DNA from: Strigamia acuminata
Taxonomy: Eukaryota > Arthropoda > Chilopoda > Geophilomorpha > Linotaeniidae
Length of the DNA: 64,000 nucleotides
Direction of reading: 5' to 3'
NCBI GenBank assembly: GCA_949358305.1
Contig: OX442316.1
Span: 12,896,001-12,960,000, forward strand
Both the position numbers and the translations under genes were made by a program. Positions 1-13,010 of the stretch are shown in pieces; the stretch's first letter is position 1, and every line of letters starts with the position of its first letter. Below the pieces are notes generated by a model. That model saw only the letters and a program-made list of their open reading frames with translations, was not told where the DNA came from and did no database searches.

Positions 1-3000
1 TATACGTTGGATATCCACCGAGTTGTCAAAAGGGATAAACACTTAGCTTCCAAATCCAACGAAAACCATTCCACTTACTACAAAACGTTGACTCCTAACC
101 TTCCTTCCTCCAAAAGTACGTCAATTTGGGCTTTTTTGAAACAGCGCATGATTCATCTATGATAAATTAAATCACATTAAATTTTTACTTTTCATAAATG
201 AATCTGTATCTGTAAATAAATTCCCAAGTCGCCAATATCTAATTCTAAATGATGAAAACAAATCCTTAAAACAAAAATCCGCAGGCGGTAGAAGCCAAAA
301 TGGGTCCCTGACAGCTTTCAATTTAAGACAATGGGTCCGCAATGGAGACATGAACAAACTGGAGCAATTAGTCCTTGAAGGACACGGCGTGCGACTAATA
401 AACCAGTCTGCAGTCGACAGTCGAACAAGAACCTTCCTCAAGAAAATACCCGTCTTCCTGGTATAACCAACTTCAAGTGTACAATAATACCTGGATTTGC
501 GCAATAGTTACTTTCCGTACAACAAATCCGCCCCTTTTACGGCATGCCCCCCCTAAGCGGGGTAATACGCCAAAATGTCAATAGTAAACACCACGCAAAT
601 CGAGCGATTATTGTATTACAGGATGAGATAATCGCCATAGTAATACGAGCCCAAACAGGACGTGCCAAAGTTGATTCAACAAACTTTTGTGCTGCGTGGG
701 TGGAGATTAAGCGATATTTCACCCGCCCACTTGAATAACAGTAATAAAACCCTCGTTCACACAGAGAAAAATCGAATCCCTGCACGAAGCTGTGGTTAGC
801 GGCAACCTACGTCAAGTCAAGGTGCTTCTAGACCGCAAACAATTAGCCAAAAGTAAACACCAAGAAGGTGGACTGGGTTTACTCCACAAATCCCTTTCGT
901 ATAACCATCCCCACATAACCAGTTACATCTGCCAAAGGTACCCCGAAGCCCTTCTAGTCAAAGACAACGTAAGATTACTAGTTAGAGCCCTCCTCCCACA
1001 TTTCACTGACCACTAAATCCCAACTCTAGGAAGGTCGCATTCCCTTGCACTATGCAGCTGTTATCAAAGATGACGGCAGTGCTTACCATTTGCTGCGGGA
1101 GGCTGGGGCTGATCCACTAGCTGTAGACAGAGTAAGGTCACAAAAAAGGATAATATAAAAATAAATATAAATAAATAAATAAAGAAAGTGGGCTAATTGG
1201 GCACTAAGTCAAAAAGCGATCTGCCGTGTTGTTTTTCAGAAAGGAAATACGGCCATTCATTATAAAGAACACCCTGAAGAGTTGGATCTGCTCGAGATGC
1301 AAAACCGAATTAATCGCATGAGGTCAAGGATGCAGGCAATTAAAAAGTCGTCCAGTAATCATAGACAACGATATGGAGGTCAGTTTTCCTCTTGTTTTAT
1401 TGCGACTGTCATTCCGAACTGCATTTTTTGCTCCAACGCGTAGGAGGCTTTCGAGTTACAAGGGCAAACATCCGTAAATGGATTCATGCTGAAGATGTGG
1501 AAAAACTCAATCAAGTTGTCTTCGAAGGTCATGGAACCAAGTTGTTGGTCGAGACGTCAAGCAGTGCAAAGGTTAAGGAGTTTCTCAAAACAGTGCCAAA
1601 TCTCATCGTAAGTAATTAATACGTCCATTATTTTTTGCTTCTAAAATTAACATTTATATTTCTGCAATTGAAGGGAACGATTAGGGACGTGAATCAAGCA
1701 GCACAGGAGGGAAATTTAGCACAACTGCAAGAAATAGTTGATAACAAGCAATTGTTTCTAAGCAAAGATATTGCTGGTATTTCGCCCTTGCATCGAGCTG
1801 TTGTAATGGGGCATAGAGATATTAGTAAATATATTGTACAGGAATGTCCAGATTCAGTCAAAGCTATGGACCACGTATGGAATCTTAAAAAATTCAATTT
1901 TTTTCTTTAGTTTTGAGTGAATTTTTGTTCGTAGGAAGGGAAAACGGCACTGCATTACGCAGCTGCGCTTCCAAAAGATGACAATTTCATTTACAATATG
2001 TTGCTGGAAGCAGGTGCAGATGTTGAACAACTTGACGAGGTAAATGATTACATGGCAAGCGAAACGTGACTGTTGAGAATAAAGGATGGAATTCCCATTG
2101 ATTTTTCAATGCAGAAAGGGAAGTCACCCGAATATTACCAACAACATCCAGCTGAGGCTGAACTCAGAGCAACTGTCATCAAATTGAATCGAAAATTACC
2201 AGAGATTCACGTGTCCACTTACACCACTCAACGAAGATCTAAACCGCCGAGTACTTTACGTCTAGCGAAGCATTCGAATAAATCTCTCAGAGGTTTGAAA
2301 CGTTTATAAATTTAAATCCAATTTGACAAAAAAAAAAAAAAAAAAAATTTTCTTTTGCTTTTAATAGGGATTGATTTCAACACACTCAGCCCTGAACACG
2401 TGACCAAGTTAATAAATAAAGGCGATGTGGATAAATTGGAGCAATTAGTGCTCGAAGGCTACGGTAAGAAACTTTACGGCAAAACTTCATGGATTGAGGA
2501 CGTTAGGAATTTTCTCAAGAAAGTCCCATCGTATATGGTGAATTATCAATATTCAACCAATTCTATAAAATAAGCCTTTTTTTTGTTTTTGAAGGATCGA
2601 ATTTATGCAGTTCATAAAGCAACTGCCAAAGGAGATCTTCGACAAGTCGAAGAGTTGATGGATAATAAAAAATTAGTCGTAGCCAAAGATGAGAGGGGTT
2701 TGACTCCCCTGCACAGAGCAGTTAAATATGGCAAAACTGATATTGTTAAATACATGCTCCAAATGAACCCTGCAGCCGTGCACGTTAAAGATAAGGTAAA
2801 AATAATTAATTGTCAAACTACACGTATTTAATTTGAATTAATGTTGCGCACGACAGGAAGGTCGAACTCCTCTGCATTTAGCTGGAATGTATAAAGATCG
2901 GAATGTGGAATACAAACTACTGGAAAGTTTTGGCGCCGACATAACTCTCACCGATTCGGTAAATAAACTAAGCGATGTAGGAAAATTCATGGTCTTTACT

Positions 3001-6000
3001 CCAAATTTCATAGAAAAGTAAAACACCGCAAGAATATCAACAAAGCAATATGAAGCTAGAAGTAATGACCCCTCAGAGCCAAGACGATGACGAGGACGGT
3101 GAGCAGAAACCAAATGACGATTTGACGGCCGAAGAATTAGAAGATGAAAACAATATTAACCAATGGATAGCAATGGACGATCTAGATAGTCTTGAGCAGC
3201 TCATTGTAGACGGCAGAGGCGATTTATTATTGGGAAAATCGTCCAGTAAAGAGAAAACAAAGGAATTCTTGGAATTTGTCCCAACTACAATGGTAAAATT
3301 ACCAATACAGTAAATGTTTGCAACGCCACAACTAAAATTGAAATTTACTGCAGGGGAAAATCCGTGCAATCCACAACACCACGGTCGAGGGCGATTTGCG
3401 AGGTCTTCAATCTTTAATTGATAAACGAATATACGCATCGGCCAGAGACAATTTTGGAGCATGTCCGATACATATCGCACTACTTCACGGTCATTCTGAT
3501 GTCATCCGTTACTTAGGCAGTACTTTTCCAGCGTCTCTTAACGTTCAGGACATCGTACGCTTTCAATTTCTTTACATTTGTATTTTATTGTTATTGTTGT
3601 TTTTTTTCTTTTATAGGATGGACGAACTCCACTTCATTATGCAGCAGTTGCCAATGATGATGGAATGAGTTATCGGTTTTTACATAAACACGGGGCGGAT
3701 CCAAACATTAAAGACAAAGTGAAATGAGATAGAAAAGATGAAGTTGTGGAGCAAATTAATATTTCTATTATCATTATCGCAGAGCGGTAGTACTCCCGGC
3801 CATTATTTACGAGGTAGGGCAGGATCTCTCACGTTTGAAGATTTACTCAAACGATATGAAGAGAAGAAGATTCCGCCTAGACCACCATCCGTGCAAACGT
3901 GGCAAAGACCACCAACAGCTGAAATTTTGAGAGGTTTCTTTTTTCTTGATTATGTTTTTTAGTATTTAAAGTTTATCATTTTGAATTTTATTTTGTGACA
4001 GCATTAACACCAGATGAAGGAGACTCTGAATCAACCGCTACTCTTACGGAGACACAAACTCACGATGAGATGGAGTCACAATTTGATGCATCTCCACTTA
4101 CGGAAGAAATGAAAAGTGACGAACTTGCCATTGAAGAACCACAAGCCGATGATGAGCCTAAAGAAAACCTAGAAAATGAAGAAACGAAAAACGATGCGGA
4201 CCAAGCTGTAGATGAAGTTCCTGCAACAAACACTGAAGAGCCGAATCAAGAATCAATTGAAGAAACAGCCGAAGAACCGCCAGAAGAAGCCTGCAGAGAA
4301 ACAGCTGTGGAACCGCCACCAGAAGAAGCCGCTGAAGAAGCCACCGAAGAAGCTACCGAAGAAGCGCTAGAAGAAGCCAGTGCAGACGTAGCTGTAGAAC
4401 CGCCACCAGAAACCACTGAAGAAGCGCCAGAAGAAGCCGCAGAAGAAGCCGCTGAAGAAGCACCAGAAGAAGCCAGTGCAGAAGCAATTGAAGAACCGAG
4501 TGAAGAGCTTTCAAAAGAGCTGGAAGAAGAAGTTAGTGGAGAAGGAGCTGAAGAACCGAGTGCAGAGCTGCCACAAGAAACCAGTGATGAAGCGGCTGAA
4601 GAACCTCCACAAGAAAGCATTGAGGAAACTACTGAAGAACTGCCGGAAAAAAACCAGACAGCAGAATCGGTGGAAGCCGCAACTGAAGAATTACCCGAAG
4701 AAGGGACAACTGAATTACCAGAACCTGCTGCAGAAGATCCTACAACAGACGACGTTGAAAAAGAATCAGAACTACAAGCTGAAGAAGCTACCAAAGAATC
4801 CGCTGAAGAGGAAGTAGCAGATGAACCGTTAAAAACAAATGAAGACGACAACAGTAACGCTGAAGAACCCAAAGAAACTATCGATGCAAAGTCAGTACAA
4901 AATGAAACAGCGACTGAGGACCAACACGATGAAACAGAAGAGCCCACTACTGAGAATCTGGAAGAAAACGCTGACGATTCAGTGCAGAAAGAAGAAACCA
5001 CTGACAACCCAGAGACGGACACTAAAAGCACAGCAGAAGAAACAGCAGAAACTGAAGCGGAACATGAAAAACCGACACAAACCAATAACAATAGCAAAGT
5101 AATCACACACACCTCTTTGGACTAGCAACAACTGCACCACTACACTTACATCACTGTCTTTTCACAGTCCACAACACCAAATGGCTTGCGACCAAAACAC
5201 CTAACAAGAAATCATTCCAGCCTTTCCACAACCGACAATCCCATGTGGTCTAGAGAGGGGGAATACTTGGCCTCAGCTATGGGTGATGCCCTCATTAAAG
5301 GCTTGACTGAAGTCTCTCACAGAAGGCCTAAAGACCCAATTAGCTATCTAGCCGTTTGGCTATACTTGCATGAAATGCGTAGTGTGGAGAAACCTTCAAC
5401 ACCTTACTTGGTAACATATTTGTACAGTAGTCCTTCGATTTGCATGGGGTGCTGCGGCAAAACACCGTGCAGAATGAATCTGTGCAATGAAATTCGAAGA
5501 AGTGATGGGATACCTTTTGAGGGTACCGTTACCTCTTTTATTAGGATCAGGGATGTATAACAATTGTAAATTCATTCTGTTTGATTATTTTCCCACTTCT
5601 GGATTTGTAAACAGTGCAGGAATAGAAATGGGGGTGCGCTAAATCGTCACGGGGTTACAAAACTGTGCAAATCAAGAGATTACTGTATGCTTAGAGGAGG
5701 ATATAAAGTAAAGAAGCACTTTTAACTGTAGGATAAAGAAGTTGATGATGATGATCCATTAATGAATTCTATTGGAATGGAGAAGGAAGAAATGGGAAGA
5801 GGGTAAATAATAATTTTCTTCTTCCACATCCAATTTCAATTAACGTCAATTTTGCAGTCTCTATGAAGCACGATTAGCAAGAAGCTCCAGCCATAGATCG
5901 TCCAGAGGAAGTATATCGTCACCTGCCAGCTGTGTTAACGTAATAGGTCGCATAAAGGTAGGCAAAGTTTATTCTGCATTGAAATAGATGAATAATTCCG

Positions 6001-7376
6001 TGTTTAATTGCTGTATTTCAGGACGAAAGTGGCAGAACCATCCTGCACTTTGCAGCCGGGATGCGGCATGAAGGAAACGCTTTTTGGAATTTATTATTTT
6101 ATACTAACTGCAGTCTAGCGGAGAAGGATGCCAATTATTTGACCGCTCGTGACGTTGCGGAAAAGGCAGAACTAGTCGAAAATGTCAATGCCATCGACAG
6201 ATTCGTAGGAACTTTAATTATCCATAATAACCTAGACGTGATCAAAGATTTAATGCTCAATTGCTACGAACACATTTTGGATGTTAAGGATCCCGTAAGT
6301 CACAACGACATACTCTCGACAATGGAAAAACAGAATGAAAGTGACATGTATCAACTGCTACAAACCATAAAGTCTTTTCAGGTAACAATCAATTTTGTAT
6401 CTAAATCAATGGTATTTATTCACATTTACACAGGAAAAAGTGAGAAATGTCCATCAACTTATTGCTGATGGGAATCTAAGCAAAATGAAAGAGATAATTA
6501 ATGAGGATCTAGCCATAGCTAAGAACCCCTCTGCTCAATGTTCCTTACACATTGCAGTGTTGCACGAACAAACGCAAATCATTGAATACATTGTTTCGAG
6601 TTTCCCGGTCACCCTCAAAACTAAAGATAATGTATGAATATCGAAATTGATTAAGGGCGGTTTTTAATTTAGAATTTTCTACTGATTGATTTTTTTGTTT
6701 TTGTAGATGTGGCGAACACCACTTCATTACGCCATGGGAGTAGAAAATTCTCAATCAATAGCAAAAATCCTCGTTCAACACGGGGCCAGTAGGTTAAGCA
6801 GAGATGTGGTAAGTACTTACACAAAATAGCCTCCTCTGATGATAAATAAATGCTAAAATTATTAGATTGTTTGAAAGTTTAATTTAAAGCTGAATTAACT
6901 GTCATTTACAATGTTTACACGCACTCAGTTTTCCAGATAAGTGAAAATGTGAATTTTACTTTTCTGGAAAAGGAACTAGACTTATTTGGAAAACTAAATT
7001 CCAGTCGTACGAGGTAGATTTTGGGTGTTTTGCGCATTAAAAACTGCATGTAAACACCTGTCAGACCCGTGCATGCAAAATTTAAATACTTCGATCGGAA
7101 TATCGTCGGATCGAAAAAATTAATGCACACGGTTATCCGGATAAATAAAATCCGAATTTTAACTTATCTAGACAACTGAGTGCATTTAAATTTATTTGCA
7201 TTTATTTATTACCTGACATCAGATGGGGCCTCTAACAACACAATTGTTTATATATTTATTTTTAATTTATTCTGTAGAAATTTCGAACACCTAGTTACTA
7301 TTTCGTGGAACCACAAGAGATTGCAAACATAATTAGTGAACTTAGTTTCAGACCATCAACAGCCATAGAAGAATAG
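1..7376 (+). CDS. Modular ankyrin-repeat protein with Dpy-30 motif, 5' partial
   Basis: Exons read: 1-115, 285-460, 765-968, 1030-1131, 1240-1378, 1444-1607, 1674-1874, 1935-2039, 2115-2292, 2368-2537, 2595-2795, 2857-2958, 3014-3292, 3354-3554, 3617-3718, 3783-3933, 4002-5098, 5168-5410, 5732-5802, 5858-5957, 6022-6381, 6434-6631, 6707-6808, 7278-7376. They sum to 1620 codons with no frame conflict; the stop is at 7374 and an AATAAA follows at once. The first half repeats a four-exon module: a motif like LEQLVLEGxG...FLKxVP, two ankyrin exons of about 201 and 102 nt containing PLHxAV and PLHYAA, and a linker. Exon 4002-5098 is low-complexity Glu/Ala/Pro. Exon 5168-5410 holds a clear Dpy-30 motif (GLTEV..RPKDPISYLAVWL), known from histone methyltransferase and axonemal proteins, where it dimerises or docks on partners. 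Three more ankyrin-like exons end the protein. By inference a scaffold, perhaps axonemal. The first exon and its frame are the least certain part. Confidence 0.8.
461..764. other. Intron with short unclassified repeat-like sequence
   Basis: This 304-nt intron of the ankyrin gene is longer than its neighbours (60-110 nt). It contains TAAGCGGGGTAATACG near 555, a string seen again near 20055, so a transposon remnant is possible. No TIRs could be defined. Confidence 0.3.
6921..7183. mobile_element. Small TIR element in last intron of ankyrin gene (family CTCAG, copy 1)
   Basis: The ends GCACTCAGTTTTCCAGATAA and its imperfect inverse (TTATCTAGACAACTGAGTGC) bound 263 bp. There is no coding capacity. 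It lies in the 469-nt last intron (6809-7277). A second, larger copy is seen at 29662-32657, interrupted by a palindromic element. Superfamily not determined. Confidence 0.75.
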
Positions 7377-7656
7377 AAATAAATTTACCTTTTATTACTA
7401 CACAGTTAAACTGGATGTCAATTTTTGAAGAGAGTAATTATTTACCAAACTGTAACAGGGTAATGTGCCAACATAAAGAGTGAAATTTTTTTTTATAAAT
7501 AAAATTTCAAAGATTTGGGCTTCGATTAATATTTACGCAGGAAAAGTGGAGAGAGAGAGAGAGAACCGTTAATGTATTATTATTATCATTTGTCACGACG
7601 TGTACTTAAATAGAATTATTATATGTTGTTTCTATAAATAAAATTTATGTCATTTT

Positions 7657-8291
7657 TCATTTACACTTACCTATCAATTTCCCCGAACTGTAAACATAGC
7701 TCACAAATGGATCCTTCTTCCTCGTTTTGCTCGATTCGTTCCACCTCGAAAATGCTTTTTTATTCATTTGTTCTTTTTCCAGAGCATTTTCACACTTTTC
7801 TTCAAAGTTAGCGTCGGCGATCTTCTTCTTTTCTTAAATGTAAATATAATAATAATAAATAATAACATTAACAATAATATGTTTAAACATTCCAATTATG
7901 TTTACCAATTTCCTCGTCGCATTTTTTTGATTTCCATTCTTTGTATTTGCCTTGAGCTTTTAAGTGTTTCATTTTTGTTTCCTTTTCCTTTTCTGCTTGA
8001 AGTGCTGCTTCTTTTTTCTGACGAATAATTTCTTGTTGTTTCGCCTGAATGTTTTTCTCCTCAATCCATTTTTCAAACGCTTTGTTCGCTTTCTGTTAAA
8101 AATGATCAAAGTTAAAATTTGTTAGTAAAAAATTTTATTCCATGTACCATTGTCTGATCTTTCTTTTCTCGTTTCTTTTGATGGATCAAATTTCTGCTTT
8201 TCTGCTTGTCCGAGTAAGCTTTTTGCTTTTTTCTTCGTTCTTGTAATTCTTTCGTCAAAAGCCATCGATGCCAACTTAAATTTTCAGCCAT
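7657..8291 (-). CDS. Small coiled-coil protein, CCDC34-like
   Basis: Three exons on the - strand: 8291-8148, 8092-7906 and 7832-7657, 168 residues. It starts MAENLSWHRWLLTKELQER and ends at TGA 7657. The protein is almost entirely Lys/Glu/Gln-rich helix with spaced Trp motifs (WHRWL, AFEKWIEEKN, AFSRWNES), the pattern of the CCDC34 family. Vertebrate CCDC34 is linked to sperm flagella and cilia, is about twice as long and is poorly understood biochemically. The 7832 acceptor is AAG rather than CAG. A strong donor (ATAG|GTAAGT) sits just before the stop, with a possible acceptor 40 nt on, so the last few residues could differ. The ankyrin gene ends 280 bp away in tail-to-tail orientation. The family call rests on pattern only. 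Confidence 0.6.
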
Positions 8292-8974
8292 GTTTGCCTG
8301 ATTGTGATACTTCGATTCCAGTAGCTCACTGAGCTAGGTAAATTTTGTGGACAGCACTCACAGCAGACTACGATTCCTAAAATTCGTCCGTCAGCCAGAT
8401 ATCAAACGCCAAAACAAGACTAAAATTACCTTGGCAACGTTTGATAAATCGAAGTGGTGGTACGGAGTAAGTAAAAACGAATTTTGATTAATCCTTAATT
8501 AAAAATCATATTTTTATTTGTTTTAAAGCAAATATTTCTTACATTTCTTGAAACAATTATTATAATGCATTACAATTTGTAAATGAATTAGTATAAACTT
8601 GTAAAAATTTAAAACTTTCGTGTTTAGATTTGCGTATCGTCATTTACTAACATCAATTTATTTTACAATTGAAAGATTCACCGTTGGCGCTGAGGTAGAT
8701 TTTTAAAACTATAACTACAAATTTAGTTTAGATTATACGAAAAATAATTTCAAAAATTTAGTGGAAAAAACGAATTCTCAAGGTCAATTAACCAGTCCGT
8801 TTTTTGTTGATGTTAATTTATACCGCGTGACTTTCCCAGCCAATCAAAACGATACTCCATGCTTCGAAACAAAATACGGCGAAATTGAATTAATTTTCTT
8901 CGAACTTTTCCTAACTTCCTGACTAGAACGTGAGTTGATTGATAACTAACGTGGAAACATCAAAAGACCAGCAT
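8292..8974. other. Intergenic spacer, no feature seen
   Basis: AT-rich sequence between the start of the CCDC34-like gene and the 3' end of the nuclear receptor gene. No open frame with splice support, no inverted repeat and no tandem repeat were recognised. It should hold the promoter of the CCDC34-like gene near 8300-8400. Confidence 0.5.
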
Positions 8975-11900
8975 CTAACTTGATTTAAACATGTCGCATA
9001 AAAGACGTTCAATGGGAATACTACCAATAGTTTTACGAAAAAATATATCTTCGATGGCCGAAGCCCTAATGCCATGAACCGAAGGCAGAAGTAGTAATAA
9101 TTTACCAAATCTCATTTTACACGCAGGTTCTCTAGTAGTGACAAAATCGTGAAGCATGAGATGAGTATGATCCTGCAAAATTTCCACTTGGACGGGATCT
9201 CGAAGACCTCTTGTTTCTACAAAGAAAACAAAAGTGACCAACACGATAAAACATGGCGGCGCCAAAAATGTATAATTTTGCAACAAACCTGGTTTAAACA
9301 AGACGAGAGCCTTGAGACAAGCAAATTCCGTGTTGTCAAGACGCAAACTATCAAAACGAAGAATAATTTCACGTAGAAGACGAGCTTCTGTCAGCAAGGT
9401 GCTCTGACGGTCCAATGAAATGATGTTAGAACACAGAAGAATGTCTAAACAGAAGACGAAAAACATGAATTAGTGAATTACAATTTGATCCAACCAGACT
9501 GAAATTATGAATTTACTTTCATCGATTGCAAGTGACCATTGGGCGGCATTGATGACAAATAATTCAGCCCAAGATTCCTCCAATAAGATGGCCTGATCAC
9601 GAAAGGGCAGTTCAAGAAATGCTGGAATGCTACGAGCCCATTTAACTGCTAGAAATAAGAGCCGGGCTGCATTTTCGTATACATTCTCAGCGACAGAAAG
9701 AAGGTCCACGGATGGTAAATACACTTGATGTGATAACTGTAATAGGTTAGAAATATCGCAATACTGTATAAAGATTTTGGCATTTCATTGTGTTATTACA
9801 TAAGATAAGTCCAGTGGGTGAAGCGGCATAATCAAAGTATTTTTTGATTCATTTTGTCTCGGTATTTCCGCATCAAAATATCTGTGGGGTTTCGAATTGG
9901 GACCTGTTAAAAAAAATATAATTTAAGATTGTCAATGACTAATTATTTATATTTTATAATTTTTTTGGGGGTAATTACTGTTTATTTGCTGATTATTTGG
10001 AATTTTAGGATCGGGTGAAGATTGTTTATTCATGGTTGGTAAATTTGTATTCATTTCAGATGTAGAGTAATGGAAAATGCCAGGAGTGCCAGCGGAATAC
10101 ATTGGTTCTTTCCACTCGTCTTTATCTTTACGATTTATTGTGCCGTTTACAATACGTGGTGCCCTTTCGTGTTGGACCGCTAGATGAAACATATTAAGGT
10201 TAGAAACTGTTTCATATGGATGAATTATAAATTTTTATAAATTATCTAAAGTGATTGCAGCGTAATTACGACAAATTACATAAAGTTATGGTAAATAAAA
10301 TGAAACTATGACATATTTCCGCGATTAAGAACCGCGGCATTTATTTCAAATCGCCGCTCTTTATTTGTCGCGACTATTTCAAGGGCAACTCTTGATTATA
10401 TAAATGGCTGTGAGCAGTGTTTTTCATCCATTTCACGTTCAAAACAAACGTAAAAAGAAGAACGCGATTATAACGCATCACAAATAGGAAATCCAAAGGC
10501 CGCAACTCGATTAAAAGTTGTAGAATTGGTGAAAAAAATCGAAAAATATAAAAAATAATAAATAAAAGTATAAAATTAATTTAGTAACTGCAAATTATTC
10601 AAAGTATATCTAGTTCTGGCTCAGCTGCGACTACAATTCAACGGTGGGAACTAATCAAGTGCGACTCTTAATCACGGAAATACTGAATAACAATAAATTT
10701 ACATCAAATGCAATAGGAGCGTTCAAATCGGTTAAGCAAATACTAAAAGTTCACTTAAATGAATAAAAACAAGTAAATAAGTGAAATGAATGACTTATTA
10801 TTGAAACATTTACAGCAGATTTTTCTCAACCAATTTGAATGCACTTAATATAATTATTACAACTTGCTTGTATCACTTTACCGTTAATTATAACGGATTT
10901 ACGTCATTTAGGCTTGTCTTTCCAAGACCACATAGTACATCAGCACTCATTATTATAGACCACACATTTTGAGTTGTTGGGTTAATTTATTATTCACGTT
11001 TTCTTTACTTGGGTAATTTTACCCGTGTTTATCTTTTCTCCACCCTTCGATTTCCGTTGTTGATTCTTCGGCTGATAGGCTGAACTAACCTATTGAATTA
11101 TGCACACGTGTTGCCACACAGAAAGACAAACTTTTAGTTAAAACACTATTTAAAAAAAAAAAACCCCAAAAAAAAACCTTTATTTGTGCTCTCACCTTCA
11201 CAACAACAACAAAAATAATAGATAATCAAACTATTTTTATCTTATTTATAGTCTTTCGCTTCGTTCATGTTCTTTGCCCTCAACCCTCCACCAGTGCCTT
11301 GTATGGGAATCAGCAGGTGGCGGGCGCGACAATTGATCGCTCATGAGCCACAGCGACAGAAAAGCCTCCATTTGTTCTTATATTGAGTATTGAGAGGGAA
11401 GGAGGAGTCAGGGATCCCACCCTCACTGCACAAACCCCCTTTCCCCCCTCAAAAATCGCCTTTTCAAGAGCTCACGTGAGCAAAGCCTCCGTAGTTTGAT
11501 GGAAGCCTCTTGAGTCAATGGCATTTTAATAGATCCTAAACGACGAGGAAAAACTTGAGCGAAGTGAAAAGCGTGGGAAATAGCATTTGCCTCGAAACTT
11601 GACAAATTTGTTTCATCATTTTTCATTAGAACGCTGAATTTGTTTAAAAATTCCTACCTTCGCGTTTCATATTAGCTTCTAGACACTTTTTAAATCGACA
11701 CGACTGACATTGGTTTCGTCTGGTTACGTCGACCAAACAGGTTGCATTCTCTTTGCATACGTATGTTAAATTCCTATAAGAATACGGAAAAATAATTGCA
11801 AGCACTGGATACGTGTTTTAACTGTCATTTAAACATGTTTATATTTTTTAACACGTAAAATTTTACGTTTAGACTGGTTTTAAAAAATATAAACACGTTT

Positions 11901-12399
11901 GAATGAGTTTATGAAATTAAATGGTGCTAATGAATTACCTTCTGACTGATCTTTTGAAAAATCCTCTGCAACCATCACAACTTATGACCCCGTAATGTTT
12001 TCCAGAAGCTTTGTCTCCACACACCAGACACAGCAGCTCTGGTTTGACTGGCGTCGAGGATGATGGTTCCAGCAGCGGGACACTTGCCGACATCGTCTAT
12101 CAAGAGAATACAACGAAAATGTAAGTGGATTTTTGTTTTCCTTTTAAATATAAATAATGAAGAGCTTAATTTTCCCCCACTTGGTTCAATGGCCACTTAA
12201 CAATGTTTGTGTATGTTAATTGCCGTTTAAGAGAGATTAAAACCCCGTTAAATCGTCCGTAATTAGATTTAAATTGAAATAAGTGATTTCCAGATTGATT
12301 TCCAGAGTTAAATTGATATTGGGGTAATTTTTTTCGAAGTTTGAGTTCGGGTGTGTGGGAGTTATGAAGTTTGAAACTTACTTGATTGCGGTGTGTCAT
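8975..12399 (-). CDS. Nuclear receptor of NR2E class (PNR/TLX-like; candidate NR2E6)
   Basis: Eight coding exons: 12399-12382, 12096-11939, 11773-11658, 10179-9979, 9903-9800, 9736-9517, 9444-9289, 9216-8975; 404 residues, complete. Residues from about 33 form a two-zinc-finger DNA-binding domain: [16 protein letters not shown]-box region [14 protein letters not shown], then YVCKEN...[21 protein letters not shown] and AVQHERAPR. The ligand-binding domain begins around [15 protein letters not shown]-type sequence (seen as [20 protein letters not shown]) and ends with [20 protein letters not shown], the short NR2E C-terminus with the AF-2 helix LLCDMF. The P-box CDGCRG differs from tailless/dissatisfaction (CDGCAG) and from Hr51/PNR (CNGCSG), so by exclusion the arthropod NR2E6 type is favoured. 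It acts in the nucleus as a transcription factor, probably an orphan receptor. The first ATG at 12399 adds MTHRNQT before a second in-frame ATG at 12093. The intron at 11657-10180 is 1.5 kb. Confidence 0.85.
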
Positions 12400-12660
12400 T
12401 TTGCTCTGATCTTCCTCGCTTCACCCTGTGCCATCCACTGATCCATAAAAAGTGACATCTTGTGATCGGGGCCAAGCCGCTGACGCCGGAGGGTCGCGAT
12501 TGGTCCTCGGCCACCCTCGTCGCACGCGCGGGTTCGGATTCCGTCGGCGTGAGAACGCGGCAGGTGCGCGTACGGAGCAGCGATAAATACCAATGTCACA
12601 TCGTCGCGATAACCGGATCAGTGCTTGTTAGCGATAATGGCCTTGTCTTGTTCCACTAGG
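12400..12660 (-). promoter_or_regulatory. GC-rich, CpG-containing upstream region of the NR2E gene
   Basis: Directly upstream of the first ATG of the receptor lies about 250 bp that is markedly richer in GC and CpG than its surroundings (densest 12465-12580). It contains an inverted CCAAT (ATTGG at about 12499). Likely 5' UTR and core promoter; no TATA box can be assigned with confidence. Confidence 0.45.
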
Positions 12661-13010
12661 ATAGCTGCAAGCATAAAAAACTCCTCTCTCCTCTTCTCTA
12701 TCTCTCCTTCTTTCTATCTCTCTACACCCACTTTGTTTTTAACTGGATTGATCAACTTTTAGTTCTAACGTTTGCTGTTAAATACGCGATGCGTTTGGTT
12801 ATTTGCGTCATCTGTTTTTATCATCGTGTGTGACTTTTTTGAATGGAGATAAGATGTATTAATGGCTTTTGATCTAGTCTCGCTTGCACCTGGAAGGGAG
12901 TACACGCTGATTGAACGATCATGCGATATGAATTGTAAAGAATTTAATGAAGCGAGAATTAGTTTTAGTTTTAGTTTTCTTTTTATTTTCTTTTATTTTT
13001 TTTTTAATTT
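12661..13010. other. Spacer between NR2E promoter and SLC5-A 3' end
   Basis: Pyrimidine-rich tract near 12690-12725 and T-rich tract near 12960-13010, the latter probably SLC5-A 3' UTR (the stop is at 13011). No gene recognised. Confidence 0.45.

Noticed and set aside
4246-5112. 288-codon open frame on the - strand rich in Ser/Val
   Set aside because: It is the antisense shadow of the Glu/Ala-rich exon; GAA and GCA-type codons read backwards give Ser and Val without stops.
7768-8332. Hydrophobic + strand frames over the CCDC34-like gene
   Set aside because: They are reverse-strand readings of Lys/Glu-rich exons; the - strand gives a consistent three-exon model.
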